Positions 1-7,354 of a DNA stretch of 64,000 bases are shown one piece after another; within the stretch, counting starts at the first letter, position 1, and each line of letters starts with the position of its first letter. The notes under the pieces are model-generated. The model ran no database searches. It worked only from the letters and a program-made list of their open reading frames with translations, and had not been told where the DNA came from. Source of the DNA: Saliphagus infecundisoli. GTDB taxonomy: Archaea > Halobacteriota > Halobacteria > Halobacteriales > Natrialbaceae. The stretch is from NCBI RefSeq assembly GCF_020177375.1, contig NZ_JAIWHV010000021.1:1-64000 (forward strand), written 5' to 3'. Made by a program: the position numbers and the translations under genes.

Positions 1-205
1 TATCGATCGTCGTTGCAGACAAGTTGGCTCGTTCTTGAATGACGCCTTTGTTTCGCTCAATTTCGTCGAACGATTGTGCGGGATACTGTAACTCGCGGTC
101 GCTTTCAAGGAGGAGTTTGCGAGTAACTCCGCCGACGAGTCCCGACAGAACAGTATTCGTATCGACAATGAGCGGCTTATCTGCTTGCCAATCGTTCGGC
201 GACAT
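1..205 (-). CDS. vapC: PIN-domain toxin (VapC-like), 3' part missing
   Basis: The minus strand is open from an ATG at 205 to the window edge and reads MSPNDWQADKPLIVDTNTVLSG. The LIVDTN block is the first acidic motif of PIN-domain ribonucleases, and a later conserved-looking stretch fits the second helix region. The start overlaps the 3' end of the upstream antitoxin gene by 29 bp, the usual translational coupling of VapBC pairs. VapC proteins are Mg-dependent RNases silenced by the partner protein. Only about 68 residues are visible, so the remaining acidic residues cannot be checked. An unrelated PIN-fold protein is possible, but the neighbour makes a toxin more likely. Confidence 0.75.
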   Translation of the reverse strand, partial: MSPNDWQADKPLIVDTNTVLSGLVGGVTRKLLLESDRELQYPAQSFDEIERNKGVIQERANLSATTID

Positions 206-401
206 TACTATCAATCAACTCCGCGATTTCGTCGACGTCTTCGTCAGTTAATTCACTGTCAGCAGTGAGCCGATTCATCAACTCGAAGTCCTCAACTTTC
301 TCCTCGAAGGCATTGCGTGCGACCTCCGACCAGTTGATCTCGGGATGAGACTCCATTCGCTCTTTGAGTTCATCATCGACGTTTACGGTTACTGTTGGCA
401 T
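177..401 (-). CDS. vapB: VapB-type antitoxin, ribbon-helix-helix
   Basis: This 74-aa acidic protein starts MPTVTVNVDDELKERM, the N-terminal beta strand and first helix of archaeal ribbon-helix-helix antitoxins. WSEVARNAFEEKV follows as the second helix. The C-terminal half is Asp/Glu-rich and would wrap the toxin. The gene lies directly upstream of, and overlaps by 29 bp, the PIN-domain gene at 1-205. By family knowledge it should bind its own promoter as a dimer and neutralise the PIN RNase. Length is typical. Function is inferred from sequence style and gene order. Confidence 0.85.
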   Translation of the reverse strand: MPTVTVNVDDELKERMESHPEINWSEVARNAFEEKVEDFELMNRLTADSELTDEDVDEIAELIDSNVAERLASR

Positions 402-476
402 CGTGGATCACTTCATCACGACACTACGAGAGCGCCAGTATTAATATTTTCTGTGGATATTGTGTTCTCTGCTTCT

Positions 477-812
477 TCAATATACAACCGGCTCGATCAC
501 AACGTGGTTGTGCTTCAAGACCGGTCGTTTTGCTTCACCATCTCCCTCTCCGTGATACTCGATACTGTCGAGTTCGGCAAGACAACGAAGGTCTTGGCTT
601 ACTGCGCCTTTGTCGCGATCCAGTCGGCGCGCGAGGTCACTCACCGATGCAATGTTCTCACCATGCTGATCGAGGTACTGGAGTAATCCAAGGCGGCTCT
701 CAGTAAGAACATCTCGCCCGTTCTCTCGCCGGAGAACGAGGACATCCGTGTACTCTCGTGCATTCAGATCAGTCGCAAATTCGTCTTGCTCATAGGTTCG
801 GTCACAAGTCAT
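477..812 (-). CDS. Winged-helix DNA-binding regulator (HVO_A0114-like)
   Basis: The 111-aa protein has a central winged helix-turn-helix: RLGLLQYLDQHGENIASVSD, then LARRLDRDKGAVSQDLRCL, then a wing region around residues 80-95. This matches the small haloarchaeal HVO_A0114-type family of putative DNA-binding proteins, usually found beside a small partner gene in toxin-antitoxin-like pairs. The ATG at 812 overlaps the stop of the short upstream frame at 809-991 in an ATGA junction, suggesting co-translation. The target is unknown. Confidence 0.75.
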   Translation of the reverse strand: MTCDRTYEQDEFATDLNAREYTDVLVLRRENGRDVLTESRLGLLQYLDQHGENIASVSDLARRLDRDKGAVSQDLRCLAELDSIEYHGEGDGEAKRPVLKHNHVVIEPVVY

Positions 813-991
813 TGCACTGTTGATCGCAACACGGTGCCGCGACCGAACGGTGAATCGTTGTAACCGACCCTATCAACCAGCCGTTGTGCTATGCGATCGT
901 CCGGTTGACTACCAGTATCTGAACCAGGCTGTGGCATACCGTGTCTTATTACCTCAACGGTGATGGTCCAACCGATCCACTGAAAACTCAC
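809..991 (-). CDS. Short frame coupled to the regulator, unrecognised
   Basis: A 60-codon frame lies directly upstream of the winged-helix gene and its TGA overlaps that gene's ATG. HVO_A0114-type regulators are often paired with a small partner protein, so a coding gene here would fit. However, the residues resemble no family I know and composition is not clearly haloarchaeal coding. It may be a decayed or truncated partner. The overlap is the main argument for it. Confidence 0.3.
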   Translation of the reverse strand: MSFQWIGWTITVEVIRHGMPQPGSDTGSQPDDRIAQRLVDRVGYNDSPFGRGTVLRSTVQ

Positions 992-1024
992 ATCACCTCG
1001 ACTGATTCTCTCCCGGAACCGCGA

Positions 1025-1492
1025 TCAGGCGATCGGCTTCGGGCCACGTGACGCTACTACCACCAGGTCCGTCTTCCTCTCTCCTGCTGTCAGTAGTTCG
1101 TGCTGGTCCTCGAGATTGGCACACGCTTCCTCGGCAACCTCAAGTGCTTCCTCCAACGTTGGGACTTCCGCTTCGATCTCTCCCCAGTCCGGGTTTGCGT
1201 TCGGGTACACTCCTACTTGGTACGTTCCACGGATCCGCTCGCGCCAGCTCGGTGACGGCTGGTACAGCGATGTCGGCGCGATCGTCACCTCCATCGGCGT
1301 CGACAGTATTCCCTCTTGTATGTCCTCCTCGAAAAACCGAACTAACGAAAGGACGCACTTCCGTCGCCCCAGTGCCCACGGACGGACGCTTCCCTGCTCG
1401 CAATCCCACGCCTCGAATCGCGCGTCGATGCCTTCGGTCGTCTCGAGCCCCTGTACGGTCGCGGATCGACTAACTGAGTTCTGTATCGACAT
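1025..1492 (-). CDS. Hypothetical haloarchaeal accessory protein
   Basis: This 155-aa protein is acidic with a halophilic composition. The C-terminal half contains a probable long helix (EVPTLEEALEVAEEACANL) after a WRERIRGTYQVGVYP strand region. No signal peptide or membrane helix is seen. I do not recognise a family. The ATG at 1492 sits 14 nt downstream of an ACCCC...GGGGT hairpin shared with two other genes of this region, which supports the start and suggests common control. The element-type neighbourhood (TFB, small zinc proteins) is typical of haloarchaeal plasmids. Confidence 0.65.
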   Translation of the reverse strand: MSIQNSVSRSATVQGLETTEGIDARFEAWDCEQGSVRPWALGRRKCVLSLVRFFEEDIQEGILSTPMEVTIAPTSLYQPSPSWRERIRGTYQVGVYPNANPDWGEIEAEVPTLEEALEVAEEACANLEDQHELLTAGERKTDLVVVASRGPKPIA

Positions 1493-1506
1493 CTCTGAAA
1501 CCCTCT

Positions 1507-1521
1507 ACCCCTCCTGGGGGT
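1507..1521 (-). promoter_or_regulatory. Hairpin leader of the 1025-1492 gene
   Basis: On the plus strand this is ACCCC-TCCTG-GGGGT, a 5-bp stem. On the transcribed strand it is followed by a GGGGTAGAGGG purine tract and then ATG 14 nt away. Similar hairpins precede the starts at 3742 and 8173. It may mask a Shine-Dalgarno-like GAGG or bind a protein. Confidence 0.5.
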
Positions 1522-1644
1522 CGAACAACGCCACCGGGCGGTGTGCTCTCACGACCACTCTCTCCGAAGCCGGACCGTCCACCCCTTTCTGTGAGAGGGC
1601 GGAGCGGTGGCGCGCGATGAAAGCGTGCGTTAGCGCGCTGAACG

Positions 1645-1724
1645 CGCGAGGGACGACCGAGGATGCGCACTCGGCAAGTGCGCTCCGAAGGGAGTCGGGT
1701 GGGGAGGATGCGAGCGAAGCGAGC
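1645..1724. repeat. GC-rich dispersed repeat, copy 1
   Basis: The block begins GCGCGAGGGACGA and ends with a 28-bp stretch (1697-1724) that recurs at 5262-5289 with one mismatch, including GCGAGCGAAGCGAGC. It starts 35 bp beyond the stop codon of the minus-strand gene at 1759-2436. Several short palindromes lie around it. I see no convincing gene in 1493-1758. Confidence 0.65.
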
Positions 1725-1758
1725 AGGAGGCCGTCCACACAGAACGAGCACGACTGGA

Positions 1759-2436
1759 TCAGTCCGTGCGAGAGTCCTCCGAACGCGGCGTTGGAATCTC
1801 GATCGCCGTGAATCGGGCGTTAACAGCGCCGCACACTGGACAGTCCGCCACGTACGCACACACTTTCACTGACGCTTCCATCTCGTGAACGCCGCTACAG
1901 ACCCCACACTCATACGCTGTGACGAACTGCGAGGACGCTGTTGGTCCCGATTCGCCCGTTCCACGGTCTGGGTGAACAGGTGATGATGAGTCGTGAGCCG
2001 CCGATTCTGTATGATCGCGGTCCGGGTTAGCGTCCCCCCGCGCAGGGCTGGCGTCCCAGGCTTGCTCTGGGAGCTCGCCGTAGACCTGCGACGGGGCTCT
2101 GTCAGGCGGCTCGGCTGGTCTGGCCTCGTCGCCACGTCCAGCGTGAGGGTCTTCACATTCATCCAGCGGTTCAGGTCTGTCTGCACGTGGACCACGAGTG
2201 TCACTGCGAGAGTGCGACGGGCTGGTCGACTGGATGGCCGTCATGATGCTGAGTTCGTAGGGTGCATCTTCAGCCACAGCTTGGTCGCGGATCGGCCTCC
2301 CGATCGCAGCTGCGAGGCCGGCCAGCGGCTCGGCAACCGCTGGCTCGAGTGACTCGTGCTCGCTCATCCCGTGGAGCCAGCTTCCAACGGTGATTGCAGT
2401 CTCGATATCAAGCGTGATCGACGGATCTGGTGGCAT
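1759..2436 (-). CDS. Zinc-finger hypothetical protein with disordered linker
   Basis: The 225-aa protein has a short N-terminal helical part (residues 1-70). A long Pro/Asp/Arg/Ser-rich, probably disordered middle follows (about 75-165). The C-terminal module has two CxxC knuckles, ECGVC and DCPVC, about 20 residues apart (about 172-205). Such a pair would bind one zinc ion and often marks nucleic-acid or protein contact. No enzyme motif is seen. It lies upstream of the 1025-1492 gene on the same strand and downstream of the TFB gene. The family is not recognised. Confidence 0.6.
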   Translation of the reverse strand: MPPDPSITLDIETAITVGSWLHGMSEHESLEPAVAEPLAGLAAAIGRPIRDQAVAEDAPYELSIMTAIQSTSPSHSRSDTRGPRADRPEPLDECEDPHAGRGDEARPAEPPDRAPSQVYGELPEQAWDASPARGDANPDRDHTESAAHDSSSPVHPDRGTGESGPTASSQFVTAYECGVCSGVHEMEASVKVCAYVADCPVCGAVNARFTAIEIPTPRSEDSRTD

Positions 2437-2509
2437 GGGTGGTTCTCTCCATCCTATAATGGGGAGCGATCAACACCACGCGTTCTCAACGACCACTATA
2501 CAGGCTCTC

Positions 2510-3625
2510 TTACTGCACCGCGCCCCGTTCTCGATCGGGAAGGACGCTCGGTGTGGTCGCTTCGTCTTGCTTGGCGTATTCCGTCCGGAGTGTGGAGGAA
2601 TACCGATTGATCTTGTCTTTGCTCGTCTCGACGATCACGCTGATCGCATCAGCGACCTGCTGCATGGTGAGCCACTCGCTACCGAGCAACCGGTCTGCGG
2701 CGTAGACCGCGGCTGCCGCGACGGTCAGTCGCGGGGTTCCCGCGCCGATCGGTTCTTCGTCCGCGATCTCCATCAGGTGCTGTGCAACGTCCCTGAGACG
2801 CAGGTAGGCCCCATTATCGATCGCGCTCTTGTCGAGCGTCTCAAGGACCGTAGCAACCGCGTCTGCTCGTATCGGTGGGGTGTCAATTGAGACGTGACAC
2901 CGAATCTTGCGCGCCGCTGCACACAGCCGGACGTGACTCACTTTCCCGTAGCAGGCGACTTCTCGAGAGGGGCGATCCACCCCAGCGTCGGTCGCTGCAA
3001 GCAACACGGCGCCAGCGGCGACTCCTTCCCACGATGTCCACGCACCAGGCACGCCTGCCTCGCCAGCCCGTTTCACCAAGCGTCCAGCATCAACGACGAC
3101 GTGAGAGGGCAGGCCGAGATTGCCGCCGATCATTTGGACGTCTCGAAGCGCCTCGTTGAGTCGGATCGCGCGCTTGCTCTCGACCTGGAAGCGCTTGTGA
3201 CGTTGCTTCAGCCGGTCGTATTTGTCTCGTTGCGCGCTCGAGAGCGCGTTCCCGTAGCCGTCACTGGTGAGGTAGAACGTCGTATGCAGTCCCTTGTCGA
3301 TCCGCAGCTGGGTGACCGACTCGCAACTCCACTCGGCGGGACCGCCCCCGGTGCGTGGCCCGTGTCGACGCCGTGTCGGGCTGTGATCGATGTGATCGGC
3401 CGTGACGACCAACCCGCACACTTCGCAGTAGGACGTTTGTTCTGCCGTGATGATCCGTCCCTCGCACTCGACACACGTCGACTGGGACGCAGGTTCGTGC
3501 TCACCCGTTTTTGTTTCCGTCGCCGCGTGAGCGTCCGCGTTCGCCTGGACCTGGGAACCGACGGTGTCGTGTTCGGACTGCTGTACAGCCGGCTCGTCAA
3601 ACTGGACAAAGCGCTTCGTTGACAT
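2510..3625 (-). CDS. tfb: Transcription factor B (TFIIB homologue), divergent
   Basis: The 371-aa protein has an N-terminal zinc ribbon (CVEC ... CEVC, about residues 51-72), a linker, and two cyclin-fold repeats. The first is around SKRAIRLNEALRDVQMIG and the second around AHLMEIADEEPIG to the C-terminal VADAISVIVETSKDKINRYS helix. This is the layout of archaeal TFB, which bridges TBP on the TATA box and RNA polymerase. Haloarchaea carry many TFBs, and accessory copies can redirect transcription to a subset of promoters. A 50-residue extension precedes the ribbon, and the canonical GRPPS-like segment after the ribbon is not obvious. A 30-codon frame with its own hairpin leader lies just upstream. 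Confidence 0.9.
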   Translation of the reverse strand: MSTKRFVQFDEPAVQQSEHDTVGSQVQANADAHAATETKTGEHEPASQSTCVECEGRIITAEQTSYCEVCGLVVTADHIDHSPTRRRHGPRTGGGPAEWSCESVTQLRIDKGLHTTFYLTSDGYGNALSSAQRDKYDRLKQRHKRFQVESKRAIRLNEALRDVQMIGGNLGLPSHVVVDAGRLVKRAGEAGVPGAWTSWEGVAAGAVLLAATDAGVDRPSREVACYGKVSHVRLCAAARKIRCHVSIDTPPIRADAVATVLETLDKSAIDNGAYLRLRDVAQHLMEIADEEPIGAGTPRLTVAAAAVYAADRLLGSEWLTMQQVADAISVIVETSKDKINRYSSTLRTEYAKQDEATTPSVLPDRERGAVQ

Positions 3626-3649
3626 GGGATTTCACGGGGAGAACGGCAC

Positions 3650-3742
3650 TCACGCCGTCGCGTCTGCTTCCGACACGCCCGTCGTCGGATCGCGCCGACT
3701 CACAATCCGACTCGTCGGTTGAGACGAGACTGGTGATGCCAT
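3650..3742 (-). CDS. Possible 30-aa leader peptide upstream of tfb
   Basis: The frame reads MASPVSSQPTSRIVSRRDPT and ends with TGA at 3650-3652, 24 bp before the tfb ATG. Its ATG lies 14 nt from the hairpin at 3757-3771, exactly the spacing seen at the 1025-1492 gene. That is the reason for proposing it. The peptide itself resembles nothing known. It could be an upstream ORF controlling tfb, or the leader may simply sit in a longer tfb 5' region. Confidence 0.35.
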   Translation of the reverse strand: MASPVSSQPTSRIVSRRDPTTGVSEADATA

Positions 3743-3756
3743 TTCGACTCTCCCTC

Positions 3757-3771
3757 ACCCCTTTCGGGGGT
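3757..3771 (-). promoter_or_regulatory. Hairpin leader upstream of the tfb unit
   Basis: Plus-strand ACCCC-TTTCG-GGGGT. On the transcribed strand it runs into GGGGTGAGGGAGAG and an ATG 14 nt on. Same layout as the elements at 1507-1521 and 8184-8198. Confidence 0.5.
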
Positions 3772-3914
3772 ATGATCCAACACCAATGGCTGTCTGTGTC
3801 GATTGCAGTGCTGAACCGTGAGAAAACAGGAAAAGAGCGATATCGAACCGATCGAGCTCGCCCGAATGATGGTCAGTAGAGGATTTTTTGTTGATGACGT
3901 CCGAACCATCACGT

Positions 3915-4223
3915 ATGGCACAGCAGGCGGCCCGGATCGTGCGCGACGACGTCATGGATGGTGAACCACGGGTGGATGGACGCCGTATCACCGTCCTCCG
4001 AGTTCAGGGGCTCGTCGAAACTCGTGGGCTTCCAGCGGCAGAAGTCGCAGCCATGCACGACCTCGATGTTGCCGACGTCTACGCGGCACTCACCTACTAT
4101 TACGAACACCCAGACGAGATAGCGTCAATCCAGGAACAACGAGAGAATCGCGAACAGACAGCCCGCGATGCTGGTGCACCGACGATTGAAGAGTTAGCGG
4201 TCGATCATGAAGAGACGGGTTGA
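3915..4223 (+). CDS. DUF433-family antitoxin, partner decayed
   Basis: About 102 aa from the ATG at 3915 (MAQQAARIVRDDVMDGEPRV); an upstream ATG at 3888 would add nine residues. The motif order DGEPRVDGRRITVLRV, LPAAEVAAMHDLDVADVYAA, LTYYYEHPDEI is that of DUF433 proteins, small HTH-containing antitoxins paired with DUF5615 PIN-like toxins. The stop overlaps the start of the following toxin remnant (4220). Because that toxin is truncated, this copy is probably an orphan antitoxin. Confidence 0.8.
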   Translation: MAQQAARIVRDDVMDGEPRVDGRRITVLRVQGLVETRGLPAAEVAAMHDLDVADVYAALTYYYEHPDEIASIQEQRENREQTARDAGAPTIEELAVDHEETG

Positions 4224-4360
4224 GCGAGGTCCCGATACCACTCATATCGAGACCACCCCTTGGAAAGGGGACAGAGGATCCAACGGTTGGTGTCCATGCT
4301 CGCGAGCACGGCTACGTGGTCCTGACTGACGACAAAGATCGTAAGCGAGCGAGACAGGCC
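4220..4360 (+). pseudogene. Decayed DUF5615 PIN-like toxin
   Basis: A TTG at 4220 overlaps the DUF433 stop. The frame begins MSEVPI, as many haloarchaeal DUF5615 toxins do, then resumes at LGKGTEDPTVGVHAREHGYV followed by VLTDDKD, the diagnostic middle motif. About 20 residues of the N-terminal acidic region are missing, and the frame loses similarity after DDKDRKRARQ near 4350. It then runs into the 3' end of the opposing toxin gene at 4371. An internal deletion plus C-terminal loss makes it non-functional. Confidence 0.65.
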
Positions 4361-4370
4361 GAGTGGGCGG

Positions 4371-4688
4371 CTATACCCAATCAGTTAGGAATTCGACAAC
4401 ATTGTCTAACGTCGGGTAGGCACGGTTGACGTCCGATATGGCTCGCCTCACTTCATGGGGCTCCATCAGTTCGTCTGCGATGAAGACGCCTGAGTGATCG
4501 CTTACGGTGGAGAAGTCCTTTCGATCATAGGTGAGGACGATCCGGTCCGTGTTTCGAGCGGCCTCAAGGACTTCTTGGTCTGAAGCACCCTTTCGAAGCA
4601 TCTCTTCGACGCGACGGACGTCGTGATCGACGGATTCGACCGCAGAGATATGTGCTGGATGGACGTTTTCATCCATCAGAAAGCGCAT
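4371..4688 (-). CDS. DUF5615 PIN-like toxin
   Basis: The 105-aa protein starts MRFLMDENVHPAHISAVESV, the MRFLxDENVxP hallmark of DUF5615 PIN-like proteins. RIVLTYDRKDFS then gives the second acidic motif and GVFIADELM the following strand. Length is typical. It lies 5 bp after the DUF433 antitoxin at 4694-4987 on the same strand. By family it is a probable RNase toxin restrained by the DUF433 partner. It is convergent with the decayed pair at 3915-4360. Confidence 0.82.
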   Translation of the reverse strand: MRFLMDENVHPAHISAVESVDHDVRRVEEMLRKGASDQEVLEAARNTDRIVLTYDRKDFSTVSDHSGVFIADELMEPHEVRRAISDVNRAYPTLDNVVEFLTDWV

Positions 4689-4693
4689 TGAGG

Positions 4694-4987
4694 CTATACC
4701 TCTTCGCTCAGGTGCTCGGCGTTCGGCTTTTCGGGCCGCTGATCCCGGATTGTCTTGAGGACTTCACGCTCCTGTTCCTCGATCTGGCGGATTTCTTCAG
4801 AGTTATCAAACGCATAGGCTAACGCAACGTGGACGTCAGCAACGGTGACTCCCTCGTAGTTCGCGGCGATCTGTTCGGGTGTCTCGCCTTGCTCGTACTG
4901 GCGATAGACATGGATCACACCGATTCGAGTTCCCTCAAGGCGAGGATCCCCGCCCAAAACTTCCTCGTCCGTGACGATTTCGTTCAT
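4694..4987 (-). CDS. DUF433-family antitoxin
   Basis: The 97-aa acidic protein carries the DUF433 pattern: DEEVLGGDPRLEGTRIGV, then ETPEQIAANYEGVTVADVH, then VALAYAFDNSEEI. A charged C-terminal tail would contact the toxin. It precedes the DUF5615 toxin with a 5-bp gap and should be co-transcribed with it. These antitoxins usually repress their own promoter, which would lie just above 4987. Confidence 0.85.
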   Translation of the reverse strand: MNEIVTDEEVLGGDPRLEGTRIGVIHVYRQYEQGETPEQIAANYEGVTVADVHVALAYAFDNSEEIRQIEEQEREVLKTIRDQRPEKPNAEHLSEEV

Positions 4988-5218
4988 TGGAGTAGTATCT
5001 GGTGTACAGGTGCTTAAGCCTCAGGGCTGGATCCACGATCGGTCTCGGTCAACACACGGACACCGTCATCGATTTGATTGACCGTCTGTATCTTCTCTCA
5101 CTTCTCGGAGAACCGACCAACACTTCCGTCTGAGCAGGTCAGCCGCCGACCACCGATCTCAGGATGTTTCATCTCTGCGGGGCCGTGGCGCGTGCGAGAC
5201 TGCGCTTGCGCAGTCCGC

Positions 5219-5289
5219 GCGCGAGGGACGAGCAAAGCGACCGTAGGGAGCGAAGCGAGGAGGGTGGGGAGGACGCGAGCGAAGCGAGC
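5219..5289. repeat. GC-rich dispersed repeat, copy 2
   Basis: Starts GCGCGAGGGACGA and ends with the 28-bp block 5262-5289 that matches 1697-1724 with one mismatch. It starts 36 bp beyond the stop of the minus-strand OB-fold gene, the same spacing as copy 1. Immediately to its left, 5198-5215 is a perfect GACTGCGC-TT-GCGCAGTC inverted repeat. The rest of 4988-5324 shows no gene. Confidence 0.65.
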
Positions 5290-5324
5290 GTGTGGTTCTA
5301 CGCCAAAAAAGAGGGGAGTGTCGG

Positions 5325-6185
5325 CTACTCCTCGGTCCACCACCGGCCGTGCTCGGGGAACTCGACCCGGCTCCACCCGGTCACGGCCAGGTTGCACGTC
5401 TCGTCGTACCAGTTTTTCTTGACGTTTCGCAGCCGCACGGTCTCTCCTTCGCTCACCTTCGTCTGGTAGGAGTTCTTCCAGACCGTGAACTTGATCTTCT
5501 CCGTGTCGTCCGCGATCAATCCCACCTGTTGGATCGACGGCTTCGAGGGCTCCCACAGTTCGATCACTTCTCCCTGCACGTCCACTTCGCCCGTCTCGAC
5601 CTCGGGAACGTCCGCGATGTCCACGATCGTCCCCGCTTCAGCCTTCACTTCGTCCAGGTGCTCGAGGGTCGCGTCGATCACTGACTTTCCCTTCTCGACC
5701 TTCTCGGCCAGCCCACGGCTGACTGCCGCCCGACTTGGCCCACTGCGCACGCTCTCGGTGATCCGCACTGATTGCGTGTTCACCTCCGCAACCTCCGTCT
5801 GCTCGAGCTCCGACCGAGGATCGACCCGCTCGATCCGCCGCTCCCGGCGCTGTTCGACGACCACTTCATGGGTGCGCTCTTCACGCCCCTCTTGCTGGCC
5901 GAACGCCGCTTTCGCGCTGATCCGATCGAGCTCTTCCTCCCGAGCCCGAATCTCCTCTTCCTGGGCCAACGGCAGGTGGCCGTACTCGTTCTCCTCCCGA
6001 CCGACCACCGTCTCCGGGTGCTCGGTCTCGACTTTCGTGTGCACCTCTTGATCGACCGACGCCGCGAACTCCGGCGTCTCATCGACGACCTCGAACCCAT
6101 CCTCATCGACCGCTCGTCCGCCCTTCTGTTCGTCCGCCTGTTCATCGGCCGAAACGTCCTTGTCGCTTGGGTTGTTACTAGACAT
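5325..6185 (-). CDS. OB-fold (RPA-like) DNA-binding protein
   Basis: This 286-aa, very acidic protein has a long charged N-terminal half (about 1-130, rich in E, R and D; probable coiled coil and disorder). Its C-terminal OB fold spans about residues 185-286: VDVQGEVIELWEPSKPSIQQ, VGLIADDTEKIKFTVWKNS, VSEGETVRLRNVKKNWYD, LAVTGWSRVEFPE. This pattern resembles haloarchaeal RPA-type single-stranded DNA-binding domains. A role in replication or repair of the element is inferred, since primase and transfer genes follow. Start at 6185 is the only ATG in frame at the N-terminal end. A GGAAC...GTTCC hairpin abuts the start. Confidence 0.7.
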   Translation of the reverse strand: MSSNNPSDKDVSADEQADEQKGGRAVDEDGFEVVDETPEFAASVDQEVHTKVETEHPETVVGREENEYGHLPLAQEEEIRAREEELDRISAKAAFGQQEGREERTHEVVVEQRRERRIERVDPRSELEQTEVAEVNTQSVRITESVRSGPSRAAVSRGLAEKVEKGKSVIDATLEHLDEVKAEAGTIVDIADVPEVETGEVDVQGEVIELWEPSKPSIQQVGLIADDTEKIKFTVWKNSYQTKVSEGETVRLRNVKKNWYDETCNLAVTGWSRVEFPEHGRWWTEE

Positions 6186-6225
6186 TGGAACTCACTCGGG
6201 TTCCGAAGGCGCTCACGCGCCCGAC

Positions 6226-6249
6226 ACCGCGATGCTCATACATCGCGGT
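6226..6249. promoter_or_regulatory. Perfect inverted repeat upstream of the OB-fold gene
   Basis: ACCGCGATG-CTCATA-CATCGCGGT is a perfect 9-bp stem with a 6-nt loop, 41-64 bp before the ATG at 6185. It could be an operator or an RNA hairpin in the leader. Confidence 0.45.
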
Positions 6250-7072
6250 TTTCAACGACGTCACCGCCCGACAGACTCGTCTGCGCGCTCTCGCTTGCGC
6301 CTTCGCGAGCGCCCCCTGGGCGCGAGCGAGAGCGCGCCTTAGGAGCGGACCCAACCAGCACCGCGCGCCGACCCGCCCGAAGTGAGCGTCCAGCTTTAAG
6401 CCGCTTCTCGCGTCCGTCGACCGAACGACGACGCGCAACGATGCGACGGGCAGTGAGCGCCCGACGGTCGGCGGTGTGGTGCGGGAGGCCGTCGGGCGCG
6501 AGCAACCGAGCGAGTGTAGCGAGGAGTGACCGAGACGCAACCGAAAGCGCGCTTAATGCTGGCGTCGAGACCACATCCATTTCAGCCCGGAACGCCGCTG
6601 TGCCGGTCAGTCGGGTGGTGAGCTGGAAGCGGTGCCGTGCGGGAGTCGGCGGCGCATGCCCGGAATGGTCGGTCGCGAGCGAGCGGAGGGCGGCACGCGG
6701 CGAGCGGGGCGTGCCGTCTCATACACACCAGTCGAACAGTTCGAAAACGGCCGGCTCTTGATTCCCCCTCCTGGCGGACTGCGAAAGGGCGAGGGCGTCT
6801 CGGTCGTCCCCCGACGACGCAAGCACCGCAACGCAGTGAGGAGCACAGCGAGGCGCGGGATGCCGAGCGCCCGAGGGCTTTCGGGCGTCGTCTGCACCGT
6901 CACCTCAACTCAGACTCCATTGTCCCTCCCTCGAGATGTTCCACTTCTCCTCCTTCCCCCTCCTCCATCTCGATCACGATCGCGATCACGCCTACTGACG
7001 AGACGACCACCATCGATCACGAATCACACCGACGACTCACGATCACCCACATCATCAGTCATCTGAACATCG
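6250..7072. other. GC-rich structured stretch without a convincing gene
   Basis: Frames here are long only because of GC richness and are Arg/Ser/Pro-rich on every strand. The stretch holds more GAGCGAGC-type repeats (about 6480-6540 and 6655-6720) and a CGATCACGATCGCGATCACG run at 6971-6990 followed by further ATCAC motifs to about 7050. The latter resembles short iterons and lies between two putative DNA-binding genes. No RNA gene is recognised. Confidence 0.4.
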
Positions 7073-7354
7073 ATGAAGGCTCTCACAATCCTCCTCACAG
7101 CAGCAGTGATAACGACGATTGTGGCACTGGCGGCCCTATCGACACGGGCAACACCCCCAACACCGGATACTGAGTCACGACCATTCACTCCACAAGAGCC
7201 CTCTCTCCTCCCTATCATGATCTCCTCACACAGCACTCGATCTGGTGCTGAAAGTAGCGCGAGTGGTGATGGTATAGCGCGAGTTCTGGTAGTAGTGCGA
7301 GTGTTGATGCTCTCCAGCAGTTGCCGGTGCAGAACGAACCACGAGCAACAGTGA
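7073..7354 (+). CDS. Possible small exported peptide
   Basis: The frame begins MKALTILLTAAVITTIVALA, a good hydrophobic signal or anchor helix, followed by a Pro/Thr/Ser-rich stretch. After about residue 60 it becomes arginine- and cysteine-rich in a way not typical of haloarchaeal proteins, so the true product may be shorter or the frame may be chance. No family is recognised. The remaining 7355-7621 holds another GC-rich repeat-like patch (7370-7445) and no gene. Confidence 0.25.
   Translation: MKALTILLTAAVITTIVALAALSTRATPPTPDTESRPFTPQEPSLLPIMISSHSTRSGAESSASGDGIARVLVVVRVLMLSSSCRCRTNHEQQ

Noticed and set aside
1048-1872. Plus-strand frames opposite the 1025-1492 gene and across the GC-rich gap
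   Set aside because: Ser/Arg/Pro-rich composition, no motifs, and they are mirror images of a better minus-strand gene or of repeat DNA.
6632-7173. Overlapping plus-strand frames of 144 and 178 codons
   Set aside because: Arginine/serine/proline-rich with changing composition, overlapping each other and crossing repeat-like DNA; no haloarchaeal acidic character.
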